NCBI RefSeq assembly: GCF_024713975.1
Contig: NC_091111.1
Span: 7,890,501 to 7,954,500, forward strand
Origin: Paralichthys olivaceus
Lineage: Eukaryota; Chordata; Actinopteri; Pleuronectiformes; Paralichthyidae
DNA length: 64,000 bases
Reading direction: 5' to 3'
This document shows, one piece after another, positions 36,728-48,600 of this stretch (within the stretch, counting starts at the first letter, position 1; the number at the start of each line of letters is the position of its first letter). The notes beneath the pieces are model-generated. The model saw only the letters and a program-made list of their open reading frames with translations, was not told the origin of the DNA and ran no database searches. Made by a program: the position numbers and the translations under genes.

Positions 36728-38626
36728 TTAATCTGCCTTTAAGCTGGTCTGAGCAGCTCTCTCCCCCTCTTGCGCTCGGTCCTCCTCCTGAAGGTTGGCC
36801 TGCAGCTTTATACAAATGCTTGTGTCGCCGCTCCACAGGGCCTGAAAGAAGAGGTCTGTGTGTTCTTTCAGCCGGTCTAGGTCGTTCTGGGTGCGTCGAT
36901 TCTGCCTGAGGAGCTCCTTGGTACGAAGAGTAATGTCGAGCAGGCCAGATTTGCTCAGAATGTTGTAGGTGTTGCAGAAGCGCTTCCTCCTTGAATCAGT
37001 TTCATTGTCACTTAGGTCACTTTCTCCCAGGATAATGTTCTCCTGAGCATCCATCCGTGGAAAAGAGAGGGTCTGGTGTTTGGAATCAGTGGTCTGAGTG
37101 ATCGAAAGGGAGGTGGTAACATCTGATTGGCTAAAAGCTGAGGAAGGCCTCTCACTGGCAGGACTACTGCTGGCGCTGGATTCTGATGTGGGGAAAGTAA
37201 GTCGGTTCTGGGGACAGGAAGAGATGGTGCTGCGGGAACCAGGAAGACTGGTAATGATGGAGCCAGAGCTATTAACACTACCACACACACTTTTTGGATG
37301 TTTGTCTCTTTGACTGTGTTCACGGTGCTTGGAGGTCAGACTGTTACCTCTATTTGACCCCGTAGAGGAGGAAGAGGAATAAGAAGAAGAAGAAGAAGAG
37401 TAGGACGAGGAGGAGGAGGAGGAGGGAGGTGAAGACAAGGACGCAGATCCTCTCCCTGAGGAAGAGGAGCTGTCTCCGGGATGTGGAGCAATCTTGGGGT
37501 AGGACTTCAGGATTGGAAGATACTTCTTAGGGCGTTTGTGTCTGGAGGTTGTCTCTTTAGAGGCAGGAGAAGCTTGACGAGAGACCACAGGCTGGAGGAA
37601 CACTACCTGAGGCTGCTGGACCACGGGCTGAACCACTTCCACCGCGGGACTAAAACCCCAAGGCTTTAGAGCAGGAGGGTTGTCTCCAGGCTGCAAAGGC
37701 AACACAGTCAAAATTGAGAGCTTTGAAGACACCCATCACATTCCTGTTGTGTGTGAACCCAGCAATTATAAACTTGAACTTTATCCATTAGCAAGAATTC
37801 CAATCATTTCCTGTCGATAAACTCAGTAAAGGCTCCAGAACCCAATCTAACATAGACACAGTTTCATTTAGATCACAATTAAAACTACAAACTACATTAC
37901 ATACCAAGTCAAATTTTTGCTTTCATCTCTTTGTGTTGGCACTGAATTCACTTTTGCAAACCAGTATCAGTATGCTTTTCTGATTTTATTACTGTCATAA
38001 AATCTGAATGTGTTGGTGTGCTAGTTGTCTTGAGTCTATTTTAAATGTCTTTTTTGGTAACACATTCCTGGCAGCTGTGGGTGGATTGTGTAGCCACACA
38101 TTCAAGTTAAACACAGTAACCAAAACTTCCCTGCTGGGGACTGATTATAGGAACAACCAGATGGTAAAAGATTGAGGGTTGAAACTCTGAGCAGAAACAG
38201 AACTCCACACATAACATTAAAGTTTCAGGATTTATCTTTATAGAATTAATGTTTGTACCTGTTTCAGGAGGACATTGTTCATGATGATCATGCGAGAGAG
38301 GTTGGAGTAGGAGCCTCCTACCACAGCCACCCGGGAGCCAGGCGTCTTTGGTCCCTGCTGCACAACGGGGCGGGGTGAATCCTCAGAGTCTGTGGTGTCC
38401 ATTGTGCTCATATACTCTGAGCTTGCATCTATAGGCAAGGAAGTAGATTAACTGAGGTTAATTTGAGTGACACCTAAAGTAAAAGTACATAGCAATGCGG
38501 CAAGAGAAAATTCACACCTGAGAATCCAGAGTCCCTCTCCGAATCAGCGTGGGGGCCTCCAGACTTCATGATGCGCGGTCTGCTCGCTAACCTCGAGTGA
38601 CTCTCTATCTTCCTCTTGGTGCTCAT
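36728..38626 (-). CDS. cipc: CLOCK-interacting pacemaker
   Basis: Three coding exons on the minus strand: 38626-38518, 38428-38259 and 37690-36728, total 1242 nt (413 aa; human about 399). CIPC is a vertebrate nuclear protein that binds CLOCK and represses CLOCK-BMAL1 transcription. Landmarks: an acidic-serine N terminus with DSGFSG; a motif MIIMNNVLLKQ, matching the human MVVMKNVLVKQ; QVVFLQPVV; YLPILKSYPKIAPHPG. At the C terminus comes the most conserved part, FCNTYNILSKSGLLDITL then RTKELLRQNRRTQ, likely a coiled coil involved in CLOCK binding. Residues about 167-205 form a serine-rich, low-complexity tract encoded by TCC/TCT triplets. A noncoding 5' segment runs from 38627 to an acceptor at 38711. 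An in-frame GTG upstream (38695) was not chosen, because the ATG has the human-like context. Confidence 0.95.
37378..37440 (-). repeat. triplet-rich tract coding for polyserine in cipc
   Basis: On the plus strand this is GAA/GAG/GGA repeats (AGAAGAAGAAGAAGAAG, GAGGAGGAGGAGGAGG); read on the minus strand it gives runs of six to seven Ser broken by Tyr and Pro. Such tracts vary in length between species and individuals. Confidence 0.85.
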
Positions 38627-38989
38627 CTCCTCTGTTGTTGTTTTTGTTGTTGTTCCCACGATGTCCTTGGCTCGAAAAACTCTCACAAAAACCACATCAG
38701 CAGATCAAAGGCTAAATTTGGGAATAAAAGAAGATTAATGAGACTCTTGTTTCATCCCAGTTACAAAACATGGGGCTGTGTACTGATACACATACAAACA
38801 CTTAGGGTGTTGACTGACTTACTCAGTTAGAGCTGGGAAGCACATAACCACTTGGTTGACCAAAGTGTTTTACAAAGTAAAAGTACAACCAGAAAACAGC
38901 AATACATAATACATCAAAAATACTAATGATATCAAATAAATTCTCCTGGATTCTCCAAAGAGAAGAGATGTGTCTTTAACAATGATTTG

Positions 38990-39335
38990 TGCGAGAGAGG
39001 GGCAGATCTAATATGGAGTGGTAGGCTGTGCCACAAATTTGGGACTGCTACTGCAAAGGCTCGATCACATTTGGCTATGATCCTAGTTTTAGCAAATCCA
39101 GGAGCAGCTGGGTGGCTGACCTCAGCTCTCTAGCTGGAGTGGGAACATTTAGGAGTTCAGCTAGGTATGGCGGTGCCAATCCAGTAGGAGACTTAAAAAT
39201 GAATAACAACATATTTGAAAATCCATCCTGTAACTTTTTCTTTCCTGTCAGGAGGCGAGCAGCAGCATTTTGGACGAGCTGCAGGCGTTGAATGGATGAC
39301 CGGTCAAACCCACATACAGAATTACAGTAGACAGG
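38990..39335. repeat. interspersed-repeat copy upstream of cipc
   Basis: The words GTGCCACAAATTTGGGACTGC, GGCGAGCAGCAGCATTTTGG and ACAGAATTACAGTAGAC, in this order, match a repeat I recognise across many teleost genomes (consensus-like 'AGCTGCAGCATTTTGAACCAGCTGCAG..TTACAGTAGTC'). The copy is diverged and open only in fragments. The family name is uncertain. Confidence 0.55.
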
Positions 39336-40161
39336 CCTTTACCGCCACAATTAAATATCATCTAGTTACATATTTGATATAATTTTAACACAAAGACCAG
39401 ATATTAACGCTTCGCTGGTTTTGGACCATTATTATTTTGTTGGCATCCGAAAAACTATTTCACATAAATCAAAGACATTAAAATGTTTCTTTGAGCATAT
39501 TACTGAGTACCTACAGGATGGCCTAAGGATGTTAGTTGACATGCTCAGTTAGGGCAGGGCAGCATGTGTGCAGCATGTGTACATCATGATATCACAGTTT
39601 ATAGTGGATATTTTAATCCTGAGACAGAAAACAGTTGGGTAGAGTTGGAAATGTGGTCACAGATTGGACCTTCCCGATAACAATAAGACATAAGTGAAAC
39701 ACTGTTCTGACAAAAACAACCGCTCTTTCCCACAGTGAGGTAGACAATGGGCTACAAGCCTATTTTCATCAAGACGAGCCGAGCTGGACACATATCACTG
39801 GTCTCAAATCACAGAAACTATGTAAAAGCCTACTTTTCCAAACCAAGTATTGCAGTGTGACACGGTTGTGGTGAGACTACACAGTAAAAGAGTGAAGTTA
39901 ATGAATAATTTCCCAAAATTATGCAAAAGACTCCTTAACGTTGTTGCACTTTGTAGAAGGCCCCACAGTCTGTTCTTCCAGCTGTACATAGAGATCAATG
40001 TTATTTGTCCAGCTCGTCTTCATGAAAACAGGATTGTCCACCTCTCTACAGTGGGAGAGAGTTGTTGTTTGTGTTCTAACATCTCGCTTATGATTTACTG
40101 ATCCTGGAAGTTCCAATCTGGGAATTTATGTTTCCAACTTTACGGAACTACAGAAGACACA

Positions 40162-40178
40162 CGCCACCCCCTGGTGTG
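40162..40178 (-). promoter_or_regulatory. CTCF-like motif
   Basis: On the minus strand ACACCAGGGGGTGGCGT resembles the CTCF core (CCACNAGGGGGCGC), sharing ACCAGGGGG. It lies about 0.5 kb from the GC-rich cipc promoter candidate. Match judged by eye only. Confidence 0.3.
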
Positions 40179-40205
40179 ACAACACCACAGACTGTGTGCT
40201 TCATT

Positions 40206-40211
40206 CACGTG
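40206..40211. promoter_or_regulatory. canonical E-box CACGTG, cipc-proximal
   Basis: CACGTG is the preferred CLOCK-BMAL1 site. One copy is here and another at 41324-41329, bracketing the GC-rich promoter candidate at 40640-41100. A regulatory role is inference. Confidence 0.35.
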
Positions 40212-40639
40212 TTTCTGACTTTACAAGACAGTTCCGGTTAAATGAAGCAGACAAGTGAGGCATGCTAATATCAACTAGCTGAATATTTAGCCTCGTTTTT
40301 AAACAAACGCTGCACTACTCTGGTACATCGTGGTATTTTGATCCCGACAACAAAAGCTGGAGCCAACCCGGATATTGACGCTTTGAACTGTACACTGTAC
40401 TTTCCGCTCTGTGCTTAAAAATAATGACACATAGAATAAACATGCCGTGGTGGCTACACTGTGACCTAGCTAGGTATAAATAAAAAGACTGCAAACAACA
40501 TGGACGTATAGTTAGTATGATCCAGTAAGGTTAGCAGCGTTTGAATGCAAGCGAACGTCTCACAGAGGAAACAAACCAGCAGGACACAGATCATACACAT
40601 GAAAGAAAACACCTACATGGAAATGAACGCTGCTCCAAC

Positions 40640-41100
40640 GACGCTGTCCTCAATCACCGAGGAGATGTTAGCTTGTAGCCAGGGACGAGGTGCAGTCTGC
40701 GTCCCGTCAACGTGTGTTCTCCAGAAGCTGGAACTCTGTGTTCCACGGTACTATACACGAGACACGCGGCCCCTCCCCTGTCTGCGAGGTCAAGTGCGGG
40801 CGCACGGGGACTTCCGTCGGCGATGGCTGCAGTTCGATCGTCCTCCAAAGGCGTCGAAACGTTCACAAAGCTACTGAGCACCTCCGGGGACCCGCTGACT
40901 TCACCTCCAGCTCCCGTGCGGCGATAGAAGCGATGTTCTGGGGCAGCGTGTTCCTTCACAGCCGCCCTGCCGTATTTGGAAGTCAGGGGCGTGGCTTAGT
41001 CTGGAGTAGCGCGTACGTCACGCATTTGGGCCGCTCCGCCCGCCCACCCGCTGGGTACCGCGGCCGGTGATTGGCCGGCGAGGGCAGCAGCTGAAAAACG
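40640..41100 (-). promoter_or_regulatory. cipc: CpG-island-like promoter candidate, probably of cipc
   Basis: G+C and CpG density rise sharply here compared with the surrounding A/T-rich sequence. Elements: a GC/CACCC-type GGGGCGTGGC (40986-40995), CRE-like TACGTCA (41014-41020), an inverted CCAAT box (GATTGGCC near 41070) and many CpG. Cipc is the only nearby gene lacking a promoter, and its first visible exon starts with a splice acceptor, so the first exon should lie upstream (to the right). Overlapping ORFs of 70-126 aa on both strands look like CpG-island artefacts. Transcription from the plus strand cannot be excluded. Confidence 0.5.
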
Positions 41101-41449
41101 TGAGGCTGCCTGGATGTGTGGCAGTTTGAGGACATCGTGTTCACCGAGCGGGGAGTGTGTGTTGTACTGTACGATACACACACCACCGACACACAGCACC
41201 GACACTCAGGGAATCCTGTGACGACAGGGTTCGAGCGTAATGTTCCGTGTTGCATAACAGACTCGTCGGCCCCGCGGCTAACCTGCGCTGAGGAGGCAGC
41301 AAACAATAACAGGACAAAGCGCTCACGTGCAGGTATGCAGACTGTGGTGAGCAGGAGGTGGAAAGTGAATACATGCCCAGAGAGAGAAGGGACAGTGATC
41401 ACATGCTGGATATAAATGCACCATGACTGCTGACTTTGCACGATTATAA

Positions 41450-41721
41450 AGGTGCAGTGTGGGAGATTTAGGTGAAAGGGATCTATTGGCAGAAATGGAA
41501 TATAAATTGTGCAATTGTTGTTTTCTTTAGAATGAGCCCTTTTTTAACATACTTAGAGGGTCCTCTCTACAGACTGTACAAACTAAACACCTTTTGAGTT
41601 TTTATGACAAGTGAAGGCAACAGGTTCTCTCATGTTTGGAAGGGGAAGGTGAGGTGAGGGGTGTTCAGCTGCAACATGCAACTTCGCCACTAGATTTCAT
41701 TAAATTCTACACAGTGAACCT
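41450..41721. mobile_element. MITE copy 2
   Basis: The ends are AGGTGCAGTGTGGGAGATTTAG and CACAGTGAACCT, flanked by ATAA (41446-41449) and TTAA (41722-41725). Interior blocks TTTTATGACAAGTGAAGGC and ATGTTTGGAAGGGGAAGGTG match copies 1 and 3 in the reverse orientation. About 270 bp, shorter than copy 1 through internal loss. Confidence 0.7.
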
Positions 41722-42663
41722 TTAACGTCAATAATAAAGTTGTGAGGTGAAAGGGATCATTCACCAAAAAGATTTAAATTCACTCTGTCTACTCACCGCT
41801 ATGCCGATGGAGGGGTGGGTCAAGTGTTAGAGTGCACAAATCACATTTGGAGTTTCAGGTGTAAACAGCGTTGCAGCCAAATCCAGTACAATTGAAGTAA
41901 ATGGTGATCACTTGTTCAAAATGTAAATTATTTAAGCCTGATCATTTCAAAATACCATATTTTAAGGGTTTTCTCTTGAGTCTCACCTCGTCTCTATCAT
42001 CTCACGAGGCTGTGATTGCAATACCAATCAATGGATAACAGTGACTCCTTGTGCTCTGTTGACAATGTGCTTACTACACAGCCCTTCCAGATAAAGCCAC
42101 CTCACACTCACTGTGGCGTCACACACAGACCCCAACAATCCATAAACGCAAATGTTGATAACACAGAAACTCTTTATGTGTTTGGATTGTGTTCCATTTT
42201 CTCAATCTTATCACGATCCCTGTTAAAACAAGAGTGGATTCATTGTTCATCAAAACACTTCTGCAAAAATAGGACGCTACATATACACGGACTCATATAT
42301 GACTTGTGACAGAAAAGAATAGCTTTACGTCAAATATAACTACATGAGTCATTGCAGAAGAGGAGGGTCTGACACATTGATGTGACAGCTAATCAGTGAT
42401 CTCTTGAGGTGGATGGAGACCTTCATCCTTCTGCCTAGTGAATAGTAAGCTTGAAGCATTACACCCATTATCTCTGCAGATTATGTGTCTGTCACCCTTT
42501 TTTAATTTTAAAACTTCACAAAAAAGCAGCCACATTTTTGAAATGAAAAATTGACATTGATTTGTGTAAGTGACATGTAAAAACAGCAGTCAGAACCAAA
42601 CGAGTGCAAATAGACTGTAATTACTCATAAAGTAGAAAACAAAGTTATGATGTAAAAACAGAT

Positions 42664-43059
42664 TTATTTCATAGATGTGCTGCAGATTGCCACGTCAAAG
42701 TCCGTCCTCCGAATAAAACTGTTGTGAATCAGTTGTTCTGAGGAAACTGGCACCTGGAAAGTAAAAAAAAACAGAGCAATTGATTCATTTAATATAACAA
42801 CATTTTCATGAGCTACAGTTTCCTGTAGCTTTTTCATTGCTTCTAAGGGTTGTGGCCATTCAACGAGAAACAAGAACATGACAAATGTACAAACCTGACT
42901 CTGAGAACAAACTGGAAATTGATTATTAATGATCACATTTTCATTATTTGTTCTTAGTTAGATATTAAGAGGCAATCTTGTTCAAATATTTGATAACACA
43001 TGTAGCAAATATAGAAATATACCTCAGTCATTTCCACCCAGTCTGGATTCAGTAGTTCT
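42664..43059 (-). other. candidate terminal exons of an unidentified minus-strand transcript
   Basis: Two minus-strand blocks have good borders and join in frame: 43059-43023 (acceptor CTGTAG, donor GAG|GTATAT) and 42753-42664 (acceptor TTTCCAG). Together they read ELLNPDWVEMTE followed by VPVSSEQLIHNS and SFIRRTDFDVAICSTSMK, then a stop that overlaps AATAAA. I do not recognise the protein, and no upstream exon was found between here and the pgf 3' end. It may be chance. Confidence 0.2.
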
Positions 43060-45544
43060 CTACAGGTAATATTACAAACTTTTCCAACATGCATCCAATT
43101 GAAGAGACCCAAAAAAAAGCACAAAAAAAAAAAAAAGAAAGCAGTCTCAGCAGAACAATGTGATGTTTTTGACACCTACGGATGGATTACAGAAAAGACC
43201 AACAGGGCTCAGGATCAGGGGTCTGTGGGGGTCAGGGGTCACTCCAGGATAGAATATGTGTGTGAAGTGGTTTTCTCAGTGAAAAAAACACAATGTCCTC
43301 CTGAAAACCCAAAGTAAAAGCTTGAATATTCATTCTAAAGTTGTTACAAGAGGAACTCTGTTGTAGTCAAATGGTCTGTGTCTGCTGTCTGCCACTATCA
43401 ACAGTGAAATTTAGACATCAACACCACAAGACCGCCATCACAACAACTTCTAAAGAGCCTGCATGTGCATCAGGTTTCATGAAGGAAGTTAAACTCCACT
43501 TTAGTTTTAGTTTAGTACTCCTCTCATTGAATTTGGTCTTTTTGAATCTGCTGGGAGAAATAAAAAACGGTGTGGTCCTTTGACTGCTAAACACACGGTG
43601 GAGGGGTAATGAGATAATAAGCATGTAGCATAAACTATGGGTTAGGAACAGGAGTCAAGGCGAGGCACGGTGCGGCTGTTTAACCAGACAGCTTCCAGAA
43701 CTACACGGCCACACAGGATCTCCACTGATAACAGACGTGCAACAGACTTTAACCTAAAACAACCCTTACCCAGAATGACTCCACAGCAGGGCACAGTGAA
43801 ACCTGATCGCCACCGCTCCAAACAGTTGACCTAGTTGTTGCCAGATAGATCGCATCTACTTCAAATAACCCATTGTTCCTCGTTCCCCAAGGAGGAAAAG
43901 ATTATGTGCTTCAATGACTGAGTTGATAATAGGGATCCTGAATGAATGGTTAAAGGATAGGCCCATATTTTTTTCAAACCTGTCTCAAAACATTACTTAC
44001 ATGCTCACATGCATTGGAATACTATTTAATTACACAGTGCCTGTTAATAGGTATTTTCATGATGTGGTTACAAAGTTATGGGAAACAAAATCTGTGCAAA
44101 ATGGCATTGTGTGTCCAGAGACAGTGTTTTTGTGCTGAGTTGCGGTGAAGAGATAAAAACACAAGGGAGAGATTTCTTAATAATAGGGCTAACCTATTAT
44201 TACAGTAAGTTACAATTATTATGTTATATAAAAAGCTTTGATCGTATAATGTCTATATGACTAACTTTATAAAAAATTTTCTGAACTCAGATTGTTCGTG
44301 AATTCGATGTTATTTTCTTCTTATTATTTTATTGTTGTAGAGCACTTTGTTACTTGTAATGAAAAGTGCTATTTAAAGAACGCAATTATTATTAGTGTTT
44401 TCTTACTGTGGCATTGAAATGCTTTTTTTTGTCCCACATGTCCCTCATCACTTGGACTGGAATTGCATCAGCGTATGTCCACACTAAGCCAATTATTTTT
44501 GCAAACATATCTTTTTCTTTCTGTTTCACCCCTTTGTCCAGATAAAAATTGTTTTTCTAACCATAAAATTGATTTTTTCCAAAAGTGTGATAATCTTAAA
44601 AATGTCAGCTCTGTGTTTCCACACAGGGGAAATGAAGAAAGGTCTTTTTGCAGCCATTGTGGACAGGAGGGATGATGACATTGACCAAAAGCAGTTTCAA
44701 CATCCATATGGGAATATGAATAATGATGTAAGATAGAGTTGAGAAAAGTCAACCGACATGTGGGAAACTGCTTCAATACAGAATGATAAGAATTGAGGTG
44801 GAGACATGTCGGAGGTGGAGACATGTCGTCCATCTTTATACACAGTCTAGGATTTTTACCGCCCACACCGAAACCCTTCAACTCCCACACCTCAAGTATG
44901 TAACACAGGTTTTCTGTTATAAACATCTATAGGGTCATTTTCTGAGTTTATACACAGCTTCCCTTAAAACCACAGGAGACATTCAAAAAGTGTTTTCACA
45001 GACTAAGTAGTACTTACTTTCTCACTGACAAGTAAACTGAGTTTCATGTGTGGACTTATCAGTATTTACTTTGGGCGTCTCGTCTTTGAAGTATATCTTC
45101 GCTGTACAATAATTCAATATTGGTTCCGTAACAATTTTAGAGAGAAAGAAAGGAAAGAGATTATTCCAGAGAGATTACCTCTGACACGTGCTGCTTTTGA
45201 CCTTTTCCAAATACCAAACTCACGGCACATATAACTCCTTGTTGTGTCTGCAGAGTGAAGATGGAACGGAACAGTTTGAGCTAAAAGTACAGAAAGTTCT
45301 TGCTTTAAGGTCGATCTGTAGATATGTAGCTGCAGTTAGAGTTTGGTCAGATTGAATTTGAAGGCCAGAGCTGAGCGCTGCTGTTGTTGAAGTCCCACTC
45401 CAGTGAATAAGATTCACGTTGAATAGTTTTAATGTAAATTTGATTAAATATACACAGTGTTTGCATGTCTGTGCATGACTTATCTACCTGATACAGTCAA
45501 GACAACACGTTTATGAGATTCTTTTTTCTGATTATGTGAATCTG
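43060..45544. other. spacer between the uncertain exons and pgf
   Basis: No supported gene. An A-rich run with interspersed G lies at 43108-43140. At about 44325-44395, AGAGCACTTTGTTACTTG with AAAAGTGCTATTTAAAGAA is the familiar tail of a fish interspersed repeat. A 17-bp unit is tandemly doubled at 44795-44811/44812-44828. The 152-codon minus-strand ORF at 44468-44926 includes this duplication and lacks homology that I can recognise. Confidence 0.4.
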
Positions 45545-45550
45545 TTTATT
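45545..45550 (-). terminator. pgf: poly(A) signal candidate for pgf
   Basis: TTTATT on the plus strand reads AATAAA on the minus strand, about 150 bases past the pgf stop at 45697. It would give a very short 3' UTR. Confidence 0.4.
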
Positions 45551-45696
45551 TTAGGATGGAACTTTTACACATTCTGTCCTTGGTGTGAGCTCTCAGCAGC
45601 CTTGGATTGCTGTGCTACAAACACTCAAATGTTACCGTAAATGTCCAAACATTATGAAACTGTGTATGTGAGTCCCACAGGGGGGCAATCCATCTC

Positions 45697-48600
45697 TTAC
45701 TTGCCGCAGCTGGTCCCTGTCTTCTTGAGTTTCCTCCTCCGAGGTTTAATCCTGCCGGTCTCATCGCTGCTGCTGTGGAGAAAGAGCTGATTGCAATGAG
45801 GACAATCATGTTTTCAAGTCTGATAAATAAAATGTTCCTATACTGACCTTTTATATTTTAGAAGTGTCTGACGGGCTCTAAAAACAAGGAAAAAACAGAA
45901 AAAACAACTGAGTCATACAGATCTCAAATGGCATGTGATGTTTTTTTGAATAATTGGGAGACTGGGGACAGTTACAACAGATAAACAAGTTAGAGTGATG
46001 TCACTCAAACTGGGTACACTCAGGTGGATCTTCCCCACCAGGGACACAGCTGGCAGTTTATTGAGAAAGCATGAAAGTCATTTTTTCACGAGTTATATTT
46101 TGTCGTACATACCTGACCTTTGATAACTATGAATCAAAGCTAACTCAGTTTAAAACAATGTTTGCCTGACTTCTGACACTCAATATCTGATATCCAATAA
46201 GTACTAATGAATAAATAAATAACACGATAATATAATTTTTGCCATAACCAATTTTATATTTTCAATTTACGGTTCTTATTGAGACCAAAAACTCAAGTGA
46301 AACAGTGAAATTTGTCTCTAATATGTTTAATAAACCAGATGTGTGCTGCAGCTGTTCAAAGGGTTGGGGTCAGTTGAAACATTTGTTTTCTTCAAGTCAA
46401 ATAAATACTGTGGATAATATGTCATATATATAATCATTTTCACTAGCAGACAGAAAGTGTTGCAGCCGTCCCCACTCTCCTCCGATCGCTCATTTACCTG
46501 CAGTCACATTTCTGATGCTCCACAAAGGTCAGTTCCACGTGGTCACTGGATATCTTCGGAGCAATTCTTATCATCTGAGGAACATAGGAAAGGAAAAACT
46601 GAAACTAAACAGGAAGATCTCCCTTTAGGCATTTGTGTTTCGAGATCTTTCTCCACCTGTACAGTGATGTTACGTTCGTGGGTGGGGTGACACTCCAGGT
46701 TCTCGTCCCCACAGCAACCAGAGCATCGCCATAGTGACACACAAGCAGGCATGTAGATGTATCCAATGCCTTCAGGGAACTCCTGCTCCACATCCACCAG
46801 CTGCTCCATAGGGTGACACATGCTCTTCGCCAGCACCTCCTGGAACATCATCCCTAGAGGGCAAGATGAGAATAGCTTTTAAATCATTTGCATCAGGTAG
46901 GGAAAGTCTGTTCAAAACATTTACCTCTGGGGGCCTTATCGTCTGGTGGAGGTGGAATCTGCAAAAATACATGGAAAAATAAAATTATTTAAAATCTGAA
47001 AAAATACTTTAAATATTTATTTTCTTTCAAATTGGCGAAATACATAACAATTTAATTTCTATCCACAAATATATATATAGAAAAATAAATAAAAATACAT
47101 TTAAAATTTGCAAAAATACAGAGAAAAATAAGATGAAAATAGTTTTAATCTGCAAAATGACACAGAAGAAAAACTCTTTCAAATCTGCTAAATACATTAA
47201 AAAGTAGACACAATTTAACCTGAAGGAAACTGACACAGTGAGTGGTTACAACAACAGTGGCAGAGTGCCATCTTGTGGTAGAGATAAGACACTGCACACA
47301 CATCACATGATCCAGGGGTGCTGTGGTGCAGCATGGTGTGAGGGTTGTTTGCAATTCAGCACAAAAAAAGGCAGTAAAATGAGACAGGCAACCACAAAAA
47401 GCACATTTGTTTCTCAACACTGGAAGGGTCAGAATTACAAGAAGAAAATAGAACCTTCAAAGAATGCAAAGAATAACAGCAAACAATAGCCGCTGTCTCG
47501 TCTCGTGGGAGTTTTACACACAATAAACACAGTTTAACACAAAGGCAGCACTGAAGTTAGTCGTAACTCAGCTTGAACTTTGTAATGTTCTCACAACCCA
47601 GCCTCTAAACTCACAATGGCAGCGTTTTTTTTAAACAACAAATTAAGCAGAAACTGTTGTGGATCTTGGCTCTTTCTCTCTTTTTTTCTTCTATCTCTTT
47701 CGGACTCCCCAACTCTCTCCTGTTTTCCTCTCAGCCTAGAAACTGTGGTGGAAACGTTGTTTTCTAATGCCTAGGTTGGAAAACAAGTTTTTATTCTGGG
47801 ATTCTTTGTGAATTCCACTATAATTCATGAGCATGGAACAGGCAGACACACATCGACAATATGGTGGGATGGGCAAATGCCTTTATTTTGGACATTACAA
47901 GCTCCACACTGATTATTGGTTTGCTCAAGTGAACAAATGTGTCTTTGTCCATTTGTTCCTCCAATATTGTAACTTACATGGAAATTCAAGACTTAGTATT
48001 CTATATAAACAGGTTTAAATATGGGATAGTCATGTTTATTTCCATGTAGCTCTACTGTATATCTGCCAAACACAACACAAGCCCAGAGTCCTTCAATGTG
48101 CTGCATCATCCAGCAAAAGAAGCAGATGGATAACAGCAGCTGCAATGAGCTTAAGCACAGGCTGACATGTGTGAACAATTCAGTGTGATGGGGAAATGCC
48201 TTAAAGTTGGACACGATAAACTCCGTAACGATAATATAACTCTGTCTAAATCGGATTATTGTTTTGATGAAGTGGACAAACAAACAAAAAACTATTGTCT
48301 CCCCTTTCTTTTGTCTTTTGCTGGTCTAATGATGTGACTTACGTGAAGCTTCCAAATTAGTTTTCTCTGGTAAAATTCTTATGTTAAATGAATTTCACTG
48401 TACTTCTGCCAAATACAGCACAAACTCATAGACCTTAGAAGTGCTGGAGACATGTGTGAACAATAACATTAACGTGTCTAAGACTGATTATTGGTTTGAT
48501 AAAAATGAATGTGGAAAATTCTTGTCTCTTCTCTCATTGTTCTTTTGTTCCTCTGATGTTCTAACGTACACGAAGCTTCCAAAGGGAATGTAAGATATGA

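Noticed and set aside
38627-38695. Upstream in-frame start for cipc at 38695
   Set aside because: That start is GTG; the ATG at 38626 gives the CIPC-like N terminus and the preceding sequence reads as 5' UTR after an acceptor.
40545-41441. Overlapping ORFs of 70-152 aa on both strands
   Set aside because: They lie in CpG-rich sequence where stop codons are rare, disagree in frame and strand, and none resembles a protein family.
44468-44926. 152-codon minus-strand ORF
   Set aside because: The longest non-exonic frame here, but it has no recognisable domain, no splice or promoter context, contains a recent 17-bp duplication and has low-complexity hydrophobic/Phe-rich composition.
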